From: Geoalkalibacter halelectricus
GTDB lineage: Bacteria > Desulfobacterota > Desulfuromonadia > Desulfuromonadales > Geoalkalibacteraceae
Assembly: GCF_025263685.1 (NCBI RefSeq)
Contig: NZ_CP092109.1
Span: 1,427,001 to 1,491,000, forward strand
Reading direction: 5' to 3'
DNA: 64,000 nucleotides
A program made the position numbers and the translations under genes. How positions within the stretch are numbered: the stretch's first letter is position 1; every line of letters begins with the position of its first letter. The notes beneath the pieces were generated by a model. The model did not search any database. It saw only the letters and a list, made by a program, of their open reading frames with translations, and was not told the DNA's origin. Below are positions 1-9,545 of the stretch, piece after piece.

Positions 1-576
1 GTCGAAGGCCAGGGGAAAGCTGCGTTTCATGACAACGCGGTTCTGCAGGACGTAGGAGACCCCCGAGGGGCAGCGCAGATTGTCCTCGAGGACATACATC
101 CGACCGTCGCCGCCGCGCACCAGGTCGGTGCCGGTGATGTGACACCAGATGCCGCCCGCGGGGCGCAGGCCCATGCATTGCGGGCGAAACCCGGCGGCCG
201 AGAGCACGAGTTCCTCGGGCACGATGCCGTCCTTGAGAATCTTCTGGTCGTGGTAGATATCGTCGATGAACAGATTAAGGGCCTGGACCCGCTGCTTGAG
301 TCCGGCCTCGATGCCGACCCACTCGCCCCGGGTCAGGATGCGCGGCACGATGTCGAAGGGGAAGATGCGCTCGGTGCCCTGCTCCTCGCCGTAGACGCTG
401 AAGGTGATGCCCATTTGCAGCAGTGCTTTTTCCGCCGCCTGCTGGCGGCGCTTGAGTTCCTCCAGGGGCAGGGCGTTGAAGCGATTGACCACGGCTTCGG
501 TTCCCGGTCGCGGGCGCCCCTGCGGGTCAAACATCTCATCGAAAAAGCCCTCGGTTTCGTACTGGTCAAAGCGCAT
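1..576 (-). CDS. Circularly permuted ATP-grasp family protein, 3' end cut off by the window
   Basis: Only the first 192 codons, read leftward from the ATG at 576, lie in the window. The protein begins MRFDQYETEGFFDEMFD and runs through FDIVPRILTRGEW, LNLFIDDIYHDQKIL, and TGTDLVRGGDGRMYVLEDN to VSYVLQNR. These are hallmarks of the circularly permuted type 2 ATP-grasp family (DUF404/DUF407), which usually stands beside an alpha-E domain protein and a transglutaminase-like protein. Those partners would lie left of the window. The AAAGGA ribosome site sits about 8 bases before the start. The family is thought to form amide or peptide bonds using ATP; the substrate is not known from the sequence. 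Confidence 0.85.
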   Translation of the reverse strand, partial: MRFDQYETEGFFDEMFDPQGRPRPGTEAVVNRFNALPLEELKRRQQAAEKALLQMGITFSVYGEEQGTERIFPFDIVPRILTRGEWVGIEAGLKQRVQALNLFIDDIYHDQKILKDGIVPEELVLSAAGFRPQCMGLRPAGGIWCHITGTDLVRGGDGRMYVLEDNLRCPSGVSYVLQNRVVMKRSFPLAFD

Positions 577-750
577 GGACATCCTTTCAGGCGGGAATCC
601 CTGGTGCGTTCGGATTCTAATTAGATCAGAGGTTTGGCAATTGTCAAATGTTGACCCGGCCTCTAGGGATTGCCGGCAAACTCGCCTTTCTGTTTACGCC
701 TGAAGGCGAAATCTGCTAAACTCATGCGATTTTTCTGGTTTGAGAGGATT

Positions 751-1716
751 ATGAAGCAGCCTTTGCCACCCATGGTCAATCTCGATAGCGACGCCATCCG
801 CCGCATTCGCGAGGAAAAGCGGCTGACACAGCTCTACGTCGCCAAGGTCGTCGGGGTGACCACCGATACCGTGTCGCGTTGGGAAAACAATCGCTATCCC
901 AGCATCAAGCGCGAAAACGCCCTGCGTTTGGCCGAAGCGCTGGAGGTGGCCGTCGAGGACATCCTTGAGCGCGAAGAGTCCCTCGAGTCCTCGGCGGAGG
1001 GTGAGGACGGCACCGGTACCGCGCCGCCTGTCGAACGCCGCCGCCTCGGCCGGTCGCAGCGCCTTGGTTTGTTGCTGGCGTCCGCCGTGCTGCTGGCGCT
1101 GGTGCTGATATTCTTCTGGGCGCGCGAGGAACCGCTGCCTTATGACCGCTATTCCGCCCAACGGCTGCTGCCCAACTATGCCGCCCCCGACACGGTCATT
1201 CCGGTGCGGATCCGGTTGGCGGCCGATACCGCGGCCAAGGGCTTTATCCTGCGTGAACATTTCCCGAGGGATTGGCAACTGGTCGAGGCCAATCCGCCGC
1301 CTTCGAGCCTGGATAATGAAGCGGGGGTGGCGCGCTGGATCATCAAGCCGGGCGAGGAACGGCCCCTGGTGGTCTATCGGCTCAAGGTCGACGGGGCCGC
1401 TGAAATGGGCAGCCAGGCGCGCTTTGACGGGGAAATCGTGGTCAGCCCCACGGGCCGCAGCCTCTCGGTGCCCACCAACGGCGACAAGGTGGTCAAGGTC
1501 GCGCCCATCATCTGGGCGGACCTCGACGGCGACGGGGTCATCGATGACGGTGAAATGCTCGAAGCCTCAGACACCTACGACGAGATGAAGGGCGTGCACA
1601 TGGATTGGCGGATTCTGGAGGAAATCTGGGATGCCGGCGGCTATCGCTGGGATGCCGAGAAAAGCCGCTTTGTTCCCGAGCGGCCCGCCGCCCGCAATGC
1701 CACCACCGCGCCTTGA
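751..1716 (+). CDS. Membrane-anchored XRE-type HTH protein with an extracytoplasmic EF-hand
   Basis: The 321-residue protein has an N-terminal XRE helix-turn-helix (about residues 9-67; LTQLYVAKVVGVTTDTVSRWEN). A charged linker follows, then one membrane helix (about 107-125) and a C-terminal domain of about 190 residues that should lie outside the cytoplasm. That domain looks like a beta-rich module (residues about 150-245) and then carries DLDGDGVIDDGE at 257-268, a complete 12-residue EF-hand/dockerin-type calcium loop. The start at 751 follows GAGAGG closely; an upstream in-frame start at 670 gives an unlikely Lys/Arg-rich extension. The layout resembles RodZ-like or one-component membrane regulators. 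DNA target and ligand are unknown. Confidence 0.75.
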   Translation: MKQPLPPMVNLDSDAIRRIREEKRLTQLYVAKVVGVTTDTVSRWENNRYPSIKRENALRLAEALEVAVEDILEREESLESSAEGEDGTGTAPPVERRRLGRSQRLGLLLASAVLLALVLIFFWAREEPLPYDRYSAQRLLPNYAAPDTVIPVRIRLAADTAAKGFILREHFPRDWQLVEANPPPSSLDNEAGVARWIIKPGEERPLVVYRLKVDGAAEMGSQARFDGEIVVSPTGRSLSVPTNGDKVVKVAPIIWADLDGDGVIDDGEMLEASDTYDEMKGVHMDWRILEEIWDAGGYRWDAEKSRFVPERPAARNATTAP

Positions 1717-1759
1717 AGGCGAAAAGTTGTCCCGTCTTCGGGAGTAAGATTCAGGGGCG

Positions 1760-2212
1760 CTAGAAGGTGATCAAAACCCCGCGGGCGATGTGAGCGGCGC
1801 CCCGCGCAATGCGGATTCGGGCCTGCACGGGCGCGGCCAGATCCCTGGGCAGATCGGCGACATAGAGCCCCGGCGCGGCTTCGCGCATGGGCAAATCGCG
1901 CGGTTCTTGACCTCCTGGGGCCAAGGTCAGCAGGCCCTGCCCACCGCTCACCGGCTCGCCCTGGGGATCCCTGAGCCGGGCCTCCACCCTGCCCCCCTCG
2001 ATGCTCAGGTGCAGGTCCCAAGAGAATCCCTCGGCCGCGCGTTCCTCCGTAGGAAAGTTTCGGGTCGGCTCGCCGGGTTCACTGATGGTTGGATCGGGGA
2101 GGCCGCGCAGGGACAAGTTGAGTCCGCCCAGGGTGAGCAGTACTGAAAGCGTGCCGAGCATGACGATGATAATCGGTATGCGCCGGTCGAAGGGCGGACG
2201 CTTGAGTTTCAT
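1760..2212 (-). CDS. FixH-like single-pass membrane protein
   Basis: This 150-residue protein has an N-terminal membrane helix (about residues 11-32; IPIIIVMLGTLSVLLTLGGL). Behind it is a periplasmic domain that follows the FixH pattern: FSWDLHLSIEGG, then RDPQGEPVSGGQGLLTL, ending with APGLYVADLP. FixH proteins are linked to cytochrome oxidase assembly or to copper handling, but no fixG, fixI or oxidase genes are nearby, so function is open. I chose the ATG at 2212 because GGAG lies about 9 bases before it; the frame remains open upstream to 2260. It converges with the HTH gene and is divergent from the histidine kinase at 2358. Confidence 0.6.
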   Translation of the reverse strand: MKLKRPPFDRRIPIIIVMLGTLSVLLTLGGLNLSLRGLPDPTISEPGEPTRNFPTEERAAEGFSWDLHLSIEGGRVEARLRDPQGEPVSGGQGLLTLAPGGQEPRDLPMREAAPGLYVADLPRDLAAPVQARIRIARGAAHIARGVLITF

Positions 2213-2357
2213 CCCTGGCTCCTTGGAGTGCGCGGCGTGTCTGTCCGAGCCTTGGTGCACGGCGACTCATTCCTTGCCCTTGCGAAAAATCGCCCAGTGC
2301 GAAAAAAACCTGGCTCAGGCTGTGTTCATACGCGTTCTTGCATGAACAGAGTTTAGC

Positions 2358-3944
2358 ATGATTCACACCCTTGGCGTTGGCGACCACGAGGCGCAAGCAC
2401 ATCCCGTCATGTCCACCATCAGCAGAAAACTCTTTTTTCTCACCGCGTCCCTGCAGGTGCTGGTTCTGGCCATCACCCTCGGGTTGCTGGAACGCAGTCA
2501 GGCGCGGCAGTGGGAAGAACACCTGCATACCCAGGCCCAAGCCTTCGCGCGTCTGGCGACCCCTGAGCTGCTGCGCTTTTTCCGTGGCACCTTTCCCCCT
2601 TCCCAGCAGCCGCCGCCGGGCGAACTGCGGGAACTGCTGGCTTTTAATCAGGATCTCGTCCAATTCTCCCTCCATGCCCCCAGCGGGCGCCTGCTCTACG
2701 CCTCACCTCTGTTGTGGGAGCAGGCCGCCTTCGTGGTGGACGATCTGCTTGCCGTCGATCCCGGCGTGCGCCTCCAGCAACCGCGGGTGTCGGTGAAGCC
2801 TCTGGAATTGGCCGACGGCGAGCGCTTTGTCGATTTGATCCATCCGGCCTTTGGGCCCACGGGAGAGCATGTGCTCTCGGTCCGCTATCTGATCTCCTAT
2901 GCCGGCACCCGCAGCCTGCAGGCGGCGACGCGGGCCGATTACCTGCGTATTGCTCTCATCGCAGTACTCACCAGTTTGGTTCTGGCCGCCTTGATGGCGC
3001 GCTGGGTCAGCCGCCCCGTGCGCCAGTTGACCGCGGGCGCGCGTGCCCTGGCCCGGGGCGAATCGCCGCAGCGTTTGCAGTTGCGTGGGCGTGACGAAAT
3101 CGGCGCCCTGGCGCGCGCCTTTAACGACATGGCGACCAGCTTAGCCGACAAGCACCGCGAGTTGGTGGAGAAAAACGCCGCCCTGGCGGCGGCCAATCAG
3201 GATTTGCGGCAGATGCAGGACAGTCTGGTGCGTGCCGAAAAACTCGCCGCCATCGGGCAGTTGGCGGCCGGCGTCTCCCATGAAATCGACAATCCCGTGG
3301 GCATCATCCTCGGTTATGCTGAATTGCTGCGTGAGGAGTTTCCCGCAGGCGATCCGCGCCGCGAGGATGTAGAGGTCATTATCCGGGAATGTCAGCGTTG
3401 TCGCCGCATCACCGGCGGTTTGCTGGGGTTTGCCCGCTCCCAGCCCAGCCGCCTGGAGCGCTTGGACCTCAATGGACTGGCCGCCGAAACCCAGGGCTCG
3501 CTCAGCGTGCAGAAGCTGTTTCGCGAGATTGCCTGGACCACGTGCCTGGCGCCCGAACCCCTGCTGGTGGCGGGCGATGCCGATAAACTCAAGCAGGTTC
3601 TGATCAACCTGCTGCTCAATGCCGCCCAGGCTCTCGGCGGTCAGGGTGAGATCAGGCTCGAGCTGCGCCGCGCCGGGGATTATGCCGAGATCCTGGTGGG
3701 CGATAATGGCCCAGGGATCGCTCCCGCCGATCTGGAGAGGGTCTTTGAACCCTTCTATTCGACCAAGGAGCGTGGTCAGGGGACCGGGCTGGGGCTGGCC
3801 GTGTGCCGTAAGCTGGTCGAGGAGCACGGCGGCCAGGTCAGCACGTCCGGGGCGGCGGATGGTGGTGCGTTGTTTCGCGTGCTGTTGCCCCTGGCGGGAG
3901 AGGAAAAATACTTTGACATTGGCGATGACAATTCAATAGCATAG
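2358..3944 (+). CDS. Membrane sensor histidine kinase (HAMP-HisKA-HATPase)
   Basis: This 528-residue kinase has a membrane helix near residues 24-43 and a periplasmic sensor of about 150 residues. A second helix lies near 195-213, followed by HAMP (about 215-268), a short coiled coil, HisKA and HATPase. The phospho-acceptor is His308 in VSHEIDNPVGIILGY, and the ATP-binding domain has N (LLLNAAQAL), G1 (GDNGPGIA) and G2 (GQGTGLGLAV) boxes. No response regulator is adjacent, so it is an orphan here. Start is uncertain: ATG 2358 has no clear ribosome site, and ATG 2409 (MSTISRKLFF) would remove 17 hydrophilic residues before the first helix. Confidence 0.9.
   Translation: MIHTLGVGDHEAQAHPVMSTISRKLFFLTASLQVLVLAITLGLLERSQARQWEEHLHTQAQAFARLATPELLRFFRGTFPPSQQPPPGELRELLAFNQDLVQFSLHAPSGRLLYASPLLWEQAAFVVDDLLAVDPGVRLQQPRVSVKPLELADGERFVDLIHPAFGPTGEHVLSVRYLISYAGTRSLQAATRADYLRIALIAVLTSLVLAALMARWVSRPVRQLTAGARALARGESPQRLQLRGRDEIGALARAFNDMATSLADKHRELVEKNAALAAANQDLRQMQDSLVRAEKLAAIGQLAAGVSHEIDNPVGIILGYAELLREEFPAGDPRREDVEVIIRECQRCRRITGGLLGFARSQPSRLERLDLNGLAAETQGSLSVQKLFREIAWTTCLAPEPLLVAGDADKLKQVLINLLLNAAQALGGQGEIRLELRRAGDYAEILVGDNGPGIAPADLERVFEPFYSTKERGQGTGLGLAVCRKLVEEHGGQVSTSGAADGGALFRVLLPLAGEEKYFDIGDDNSIA
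3913..3942 (+). promoter_or_regulatory. Candidate sigma-70 promoter for polyprenyl synthase
   Basis: TTGACA (3913-3918) and TAGCAT (3937-3942) are separated by 18 bases. They overlap the 3' end of the kinase gene, and GAGGAAG precedes the next ATG at 3981. This would give the synthase its own transcript. The -10 box matches consensus at four of six positions. Confidence 0.45.
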
Positions 3945-3980
3945 CAGCACTTTATTCGTCCGAGGAAGATTGCTCTCATC

Positions 3981-4949
3981 ATGGAAAATGCCCTAAAGCT
4001 TCTTTCTGACGACCTGAAAAAGGTCGAAGGTCAATTCAAGGAATTTCTCGATTCCGACGTGTACCTGGTGCGCAAGGTAGGCGAATACGTTATTGCCAGC
4101 GGCGGCAAGCGCATGCGCCCCATGCTGCTGTTGCTGTGCGCGCGCCTGTGCGGCTATTCCGGCGATAAGCATGTCGGCCTCGGCGCGGTGGTCGAATTCC
4201 TGCACACCGCCACCTTGCTCCACGACGATGTCGTCGATGACGCCGTGCTGCGGCGCGGCAACGCCTCGGCCAACACCCTGTGGGGCAACCAGGCCTCGGT
4301 GCTGGTCGGCGATTTTCTGCTCGCAAAATCCTTCTCCATCATGGTGCGCGGCGGTAATCTCGATATTTTGCAGGTGCTCTCCGATGCCACCACGCGCATG
4401 TCCGAGGGCGAGATCATGCAGCTTATCGGCACCTGCGACCTGAGCATGGACGAGGACCGCTACCTCGACGTGGTGCGTAGCAAGACCGCGGTGCTGATTT
4501 CCGCGGCCTGCGAGGTTGGCGGCATTCTTGGCGGGGTTGACGCCGAGCGGCGCGCCGCCCTGCGTGAATTCGGCATGGAACTCGGGATTGCCTTTCAATT
4601 CATGGACGACGCCCTGGATTATGTCGCCGAGGAAGCCGAATTCGGCAAATCCCGCGGCCATGACCTGGAAGAGGGCAAGATGACCCTGCCGCTGATTCAC
4701 GCCCTGCGCCAATGCAGCGCCGAGGAACACCAGCGCGTTGAGGAGATCGTCGAACAGGACGAACTCTCTGCCGAGGACCTTGATTTTGTCTGTGATCTCA
4801 TCGAGCGCTTCGGTGGGATCGAACATACCCGCACCCGTGCCCAGCAACTGGTCGAGCAGGCCAAGGAGCGCCTGAGCGGTTTTCCCGCCACCGAAGCCCG
4901 CCAGGCTTTGTTTGAGCTGGCCGATTACGTTGTCAGCCGGCGCAAATAG
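3981..4949 (+). CDS. ispB: Polyprenyl (octaprenyl-type) diphosphate synthase
   Basis: The 322-residue trans-prenyltransferase condenses isopentenyl diphosphate onto an allylic diphosphate to build a long chain, probably the quinone side chain. Both aspartate-rich motifs are intact: the first is LLHDDVVDD (Asp82-Asp87) and the second is FQFMDDALDY (Asp209-Asp210). The substrate-binding GGKRMRPMLLLL lies near residue 40. Length fits IspB-type long-chain enzymes. GAGGAAG precedes the ATG, and a strong terminator follows the stop. Product chain length cannot be read with certainty from the sequence. Confidence 0.93.
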   Translation: MENALKLLSDDLKKVEGQFKEFLDSDVYLVRKVGEYVIASGGKRMRPMLLLLCARLCGYSGDKHVGLGAVVEFLHTATLLHDDVVDDAVLRRGNASANTLWGNQASVLVGDFLLAKSFSIMVRGGNLDILQVLSDATTRMSEGEIMQLIGTCDLSMDEDRYLDVVRSKTAVLISAACEVGGILGGVDAERRAALREFGMELGIAFQFMDDALDYVAEEAEFGKSRGHDLEEGKMTLPLIHALRQCSAEEHQRVEEIVEQDELSAEDLDFVCDLIERFGGIEHTRTRAQQLVEQAKERLSGFPATEARQALFELADYVVSRRK

Positions 4950-4955
4950 CCTAAT

Positions 4956-4990
4956 CCCTGGGTGGATGCCGCGCGTCCACCCAGGGTTTT
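4956..4990 (+). terminator. Rho-independent terminator after ispB
   Basis: A perfect 11-bp stem (CCCTGGGTGGA, 4956-4966, with TCCACCCAGGG, 4976-4986) is followed by four T residues. It begins 7 bases after the ispB stop and separates that gene from the sensor kinase at 5039. Confidence 0.8.
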
Positions 4991-5026
4991 CCCTGCCGCC
5001 CCTTCTATTTTTCCTGCCGTTGCGGC

Positions 5027-5032
5027 TATAAT
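5027..5032 (+). promoter_or_regulatory. Perfect TATAAT -10 box 7 nt before the kinase ATG (possible leaderless start)
   Basis: A consensus TATAAT ends at 5032 and the kinase ATG begins at 5039, so a start site at normal distance would fall on or next to the start codon. No Shine-Dalgarno sequence precedes this ATG. No good -35 box is visible at 16-18 bases upstream, so the promoter call rests on the -10 box and on the terminator just before it. Confidence 0.35.
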
Positions 5033-5038
5033 CAGCGA

Positions 5039-7543
5039 ATGCCGCGTATCAATCTCCACCAGAAGGTTCTTTTCGCCTTTCTCGTTCTGGCCTTTGTCCC
5101 CCTGGCCTTTCTGGCGTCCTATTCCACCAGCAATTTGCGCGAGGTCGAGGTGTACCTGCGCGACAGCGCCACCCGCGCCCTCGATCAGCAGGCAGCCCAG
5201 GCCCTGGAACTGCGCGCGCAAATGGTGGCTGAGGAATTTGCCCTGTTTTTGCGTCGGGTCGAGGAAGACCTGCACGATCTGACCCTGATTCCCGCGACGG
5301 CGGAAAACTACGCGCGGTTTCAGCAGCACCATCGCCGCCCCGTCTGGTATCGCACCGGAACCAACGCCGCGCCCGTCGAAGTGCGCGAGGATCTGCCCCT
5401 GTACCGCGAGGTGACCCTGGTCGATCCCGACGGGCGCGAGCGCATCCGCATCAAGGACGGATCACTCAGCACGCAACTGCGCGACCTCTCCGAGCCTCGC
5501 AACACCACCTATCTGACCGAGGATTATTTCCTGCGCGCCCGCGAATTGGCCCCCGGCGAGATCCATGTCACTCACCTGACCGGTTGGCATGTGGGCAAGC
5601 GCGAGCAGTTGGGCGATGCCGCCACGCCGGAAGAGGCCGTGGAGGGCGCCAAATACGAGGGTGTGGTGCGCTTCGTCAAGCCCCTGCATGATGCGGCCGG
5701 AGAGCTGACGTCAGTGCTGGTGCTCTCCCTCGACCATCGCCACCTGATGGCCTTCACCCAGCACATCACCCCCACCGCGGAAAACTACGTCCTGTTTCCC
5801 TCCTACGACAGCGGCAACTACGCCTTCATGTTCGATGACGAGGGCTGGATCATCACGCATCCCAAGTTCTGGAATCTGCGCGGTCTTGATTCCGACGGGC
5901 GGCTGGTGCCTCCCTACACCCCCGACTCCTCCGCGCAAGACATCGCCGCGGGGCGCATTCCCTACAACCTGTTCTACGCCGGGTTCATCCATCCCAACTA
6001 TCCCGTGGCCGCCGAGGCGGTGCGGCGCGGAGAAGTCGGCGTCGTCGACGTCACCAACGTCGGCGGGTCGCGGAAGATCATGGCCTATGCGCCCATTCCC
6101 TACGATCGCGGCGTTTACCGTGCGACCGGGGTGTTCGGCGGCATCACCATCGGCGCCGAACTGCGCCAGTTTCATCAGGCGGCCCTGGAGACCTCCTCGG
6201 TGATCCGCGCCGAGGTCACGCGGTTCATGCATCGCTCCTGGCTGCTGGTGACCCTGACCATGGTCGTGGTGTTCGTGGTCGCCTGGTGGCTGACCCAAGG
6301 CATCACCGGTCCCTTGCTGCGCCTAACCGAGGGCACGCGGCAGATGGCGCGCGGCAAGCTGGCGGGCGCGGTAAAAGTCAGCCGTCAGGATGAGGTGGGC
6401 GAGCTGACCGAATCCTTCAACGCCATGGCCCGCGAGCTGGTGCATCGTCGCCGCCGCCTTATCGATTCGCTGGCGGCGCTGCGCCGCTCGCGCACGGAAA
6501 TCATGCGCGAGCGCAATTTCAAACGCACCATTCTGGAAAACATCGAAACGGGCATCCTGACCCTCGATGAGAACCATCGGGTGACGTCCCTCAACGGCGC
6601 CGCGCGCCAGATCCTCGGGCTTGGGGACACCGACGGCACGCTCGGTCTGCTTGATTGCCTGGGGGAATGGCCCGAACTCGAGGCTCCCTTGCGCGAGGCC
6701 CTGCCCCTCGATACCAGCGAGCGCTGGGCGCGTTACGTCAAGCTTGAGCGCCAGGGCCGCGTCATGACCCTGCGCCTGGCCCTGGTGCCCCTGCTGGCGC
6801 AATCCGAAACCAAGGGACGCATCCTGACGGTGGAGGATCTGACCGAGCGGGTCAACATGCGCGAGCATCTCGAACGCATGGAACGCCTGGCCTCCCTGGG
6901 ACGGCTCTCCGCCGGCATCGCCCATGAAATCCGCAATCCCCTGACCGGCATCAGCATCATGCTGGACGATCTTCACGACCGGATGTTGAGCAACCCGGCC
7001 GATCAGACCCTCATCCAGCGTGCTCTGCAGGAGATGGAGCGCCTCGAGGGGCTGGTCAATGAACTGCTGACCTTCGCCACCACGGCCAAATCGACCCTGC
7101 GCCCGGGCCCCTTGGCCCCGGTGCTGCGCGATATTCTGTTTCTGGTGGAAAAACAATGCGAGCGCACCAACATCACCCTGGAGCAGAGGATCGCCGACAA
7201 CCTTCCGGTCTTTCCCCTGGATTCGGCTAAGCTCAAGCAGGCCTTTCTCAACCTGCTGACCAACGCCATCGCCGCCATGCCCGACGGCGGCCGGCTTGGC
7301 GTGCACGCCGAGTGTCGTGCCGATCAGGTGCAGGTGGTGATCGAGGACAGCGGCGAGGGGATTCCCGAGGACCGCCTGCCCCTGATTTTCGAGCCCTTTT
7401 ATACCAGCAAGGGCGAGGGCACCGGCCTGGGTCTTTCCATCACCCACAACATCATCTCCGACCATGGCGGGCGCATCGAGGTCAAAAGTCAGCCCGGACA
7501 GGGAACGCAATTTGTTTTGTGGTTTCCCGTCAATAAGGCCTGA
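5039..7543 (+). CDS. Large membrane sensor histidine kinase (periplasmic sensor-HAMP-PAS-HisKA-HATPase)
   Basis: This 834-residue kinase has a first membrane helix at about residues 9-27 and a periplasmic region of about 370 residues (Cache-like by size and position). A second helix lies near 400-420, followed by HAMP (about 421-475), PAS (about 500-600; ILENIETGILTLDENHRVTSLN), HisKA and HATPase. The phospho-acceptor is His629 in AGIAHEIRNPLTGISIM, and the ATP lid is GEGTGLGLSI. It is the likely partner of the sigma-54 regulator 168 bases downstream, and the pair stands before a carboxylate transporter, as with DctB/DctD. The sensed ligand is therefore probably a carboxylic acid, which is inference. 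See the -10 box entry for the unusual start. Confidence 0.92.
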   Translation: MPRINLHQKVLFAFLVLAFVPLAFLASYSTSNLREVEVYLRDSATRALDQQAAQALELRAQMVAEEFALFLRRVEEDLHDLTLIPATAENYARFQQHHRRPVWYRTGTNAAPVEVREDLPLYREVTLVDPDGRERIRIKDGSLSTQLRDLSEPRNTTYLTEDYFLRARELAPGEIHVTHLTGWHVGKREQLGDAATPEEAVEGAKYEGVVRFVKPLHDAAGELTSVLVLSLDHRHLMAFTQHITPTAENYVLFPSYDSGNYAFMFDDEGWIITHPKFWNLRGLDSDGRLVPPYTPDSSAQDIAAGRIPYNLFYAGFIHPNYPVAAEAVRRGEVGVVDVTNVGGSRKIMAYAPIPYDRGVYRATGVFGGITIGAELRQFHQAALETSSVIRAEVTRFMHRSWLLVTLTMVVVFVVAWWLTQGITGPLLRLTEGTRQMARGKLAGAVKVSRQDEVGELTESFNAMARELVHRRRRLIDSLAALRRSRTEIMRERNFKRTILENIETGILTLDENHRVTSLNGAARQILGLGDTDGTLGLLDCLGEWPELEAPLREALPLDTSERWARYVKLERQGRVMTLRLALVPLLAQSETKGRILTVEDLTERVNMREHLERMERLASLGRLSAGIAHEIRNPLTGISIMLDDLHDRMLSNPADQTLIQRALQEMERLEGLVNELLTFATTAKSTLRPGPLAPVLRDILFLVEKQCERTNITLEQRIADNLPVFPLDSAKLKQAFLNLLTNAIAAMPDGGRLGVHAECRADQVQVVIEDSGEGIPEDRLPLIFEPFYTSKGEGTGLGLSITHNIISDHGGRIEVKSQPGQGTQFVLWFPVNKA

Positions 7544-7607
7544 GGTCTTTCAATCTCCGCCCCTTCAAGCCTGTCATACCCTAAGTCACATTTATTATCT
7601 GCAATGT

Positions 7608-7621
7608 GGCGAAAATTCACC
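7608..7621. promoter_or_regulatory. Dyad site 1 (GGCGAA-AA-TTCACC) upstream of the response regulator gene
   Basis: This 14-bp near-palindrome differs at one base from GGCGAA-AA-TTCGCC. Within TGTGGC..CC it matches 15 of 17 bases with the site at 9211-9227. It ends 10 bases before the -35 box of the regulator promoter, a position suited to autoregulation. That the regulator binds it is inference. Confidence 0.5.
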
Positions 7622-7631
7622 ATTTTTGCCG

Positions 7632-7660
7632 TTGCCTTCATGGGATTTTTTCCCTAATAT
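7632..7660 (+). promoter_or_regulatory. Candidate sigma-70 promoter for the sigma-54 response regulator
   Basis: TTGCCT (7632-7637) and TAATAT (7655-7660) are spaced by 17 bases, each matching consensus at four of six positions. The promoter lies in the 168-base gap between the kinase and regulator genes, which is longer than expected for a simple operon. Confidence 0.4.
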
Positions 7661-7711
7661 CTGGTAGCCGTTTTCTGGGCGGCATATTTCCTGAATGTGA
7701 GCGGAGATGGC

Positions 7712-9094
<1,383 letters not shown>

Positions 9095-9184
9095 GCCGGC
9101 CTGAGATACCTGGGGCGTGCGCTTCTCCACAGGCCCTGGTGACGGACTTCCCCAGGCTTTTTCCATTCTTCTCGCACCCTCTGA

Positions 9185-9211
9185 CGGCGAACCTCGGTTC
9201 GCCGTTTTTTT
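9185..9211 (+). terminator. Rho-independent terminator after the sigma-54 regulator
   Basis: An 8-bp perfect stem (CGGCGAAC, 9185-9192, with GTTCGCCG, 9197-9204) has a CTCG loop and is followed by seven T residues (9205-9211). It separates the regulator transcript from the transporter, which therefore needs its own promoter. Confidence 0.85.
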
Positions 9212-9213
9212 GT

Positions 9214-9227
9214 GGCTAAAATTCGCC
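9214..9227. promoter_or_regulatory. Dyad site 2 (GGCTAA-AA-TTCGCC), candidate enhancer
   Basis: This 14-bp dyad differs at one base from GGCGAA-AA-TTCGCC. It lies about 240 bases upstream of the -24 box of the transporter promoter, within the usual range of sigma-54 enhancers. It begins just after the T-tract of the preceding terminator. Confidence 0.5.
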
Positions 9228-9294
9228 GCTCTCGGATTTTTTGCTTATCGCACTTGCCAGGGGCGATGCGAGAAGGTGACAGGGGTGCAATTGT

Positions 9295-9308
9295 GGCTGA
9301 AATTGGCC
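9295..9308. promoter_or_regulatory. Dyad site 3 (GGCTGA-AA-TTGGCC), candidate weaker enhancer
   Basis: This degenerate copy is three bases away from GGCGAA-AA-TTCGCC but shares the flanking TGTGGCT and central AAATT with site 2, from which it is offset by 81 bases. It lies about 157 bases before the -24 box. Paired strong and weak sites are common at sigma-54 promoters. Confidence 0.4.
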
Positions 9309-9451
9309 CCCTTTTGCGCGGTGGCTCCTGTGGTGAATACAGGATCTTATAACGATATTTTATAAACGCGGTTCTGGAAAAAACCATTTTCCGTTTAAAA
9401 GCAAAGCCTTAGGGTTAGCAGGAAATTTTGCTGGCCAAGTTTGGTCCCGCT

Positions 9452-9467
9452 TGGCACCTCCATTGCT
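9452..9467 (+). promoter_or_regulatory. Sigma-54 (-24/-12) promoter of the DASS transporter
   Basis: TGGCAC (9452-9457) and TTGCT (9463-9467) place the invariant GG (9453-9454) and GC (9465-9466) exactly 12 bases apart, matching the TGGCAC-N5-TTGC consensus fully. Transcription should begin near 9478, leaving a leader of about 68 bases before the ATG at 9546. A sigma-54 activator is encoded directly upstream. Confidence 0.8.
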
Positions 9468-9545
9468 AAAAATGAGAAATCGTGTTGAAAGGGCCGGTCG
9501 TGCCGCGTCGGCCTATATCTTATTTTTGCGAAGGAGAGACGCTCT

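Larger units (their letters stand above)
9095..9545. other. 451-bp regulatory intergenic region between regulator and transporter genes
   Basis: No credible gene is seen here. From left to right it holds a terminator (9185-9211), dyad site 2 (9214-9227), dyad site 3 (9295-9308), an A/T-rich stretch (about 9340-9410), a sigma-54 promoter (9452-9467) and the transporter ribosome site (AAGGAGAG near 9531). The wide spacing between dyads and promoter is what DNA looping by a sigma-54 activator needs. Confidence 0.7.

Noticed and set aside
9186-9203. A fourth copy of the GGCGAA/TTCGCC dyad
   Set aside because: The halves are 6 bases apart rather than 2 and form the stem of a terminator followed by seven T residues, so the terminator reading explains it.
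9117-9365. 82-codon frame in the regulator-transporter gap
   Set aside because: It spans a terminator and the candidate enhancer sites, lacks a ribosome site and shows no protein-like features.
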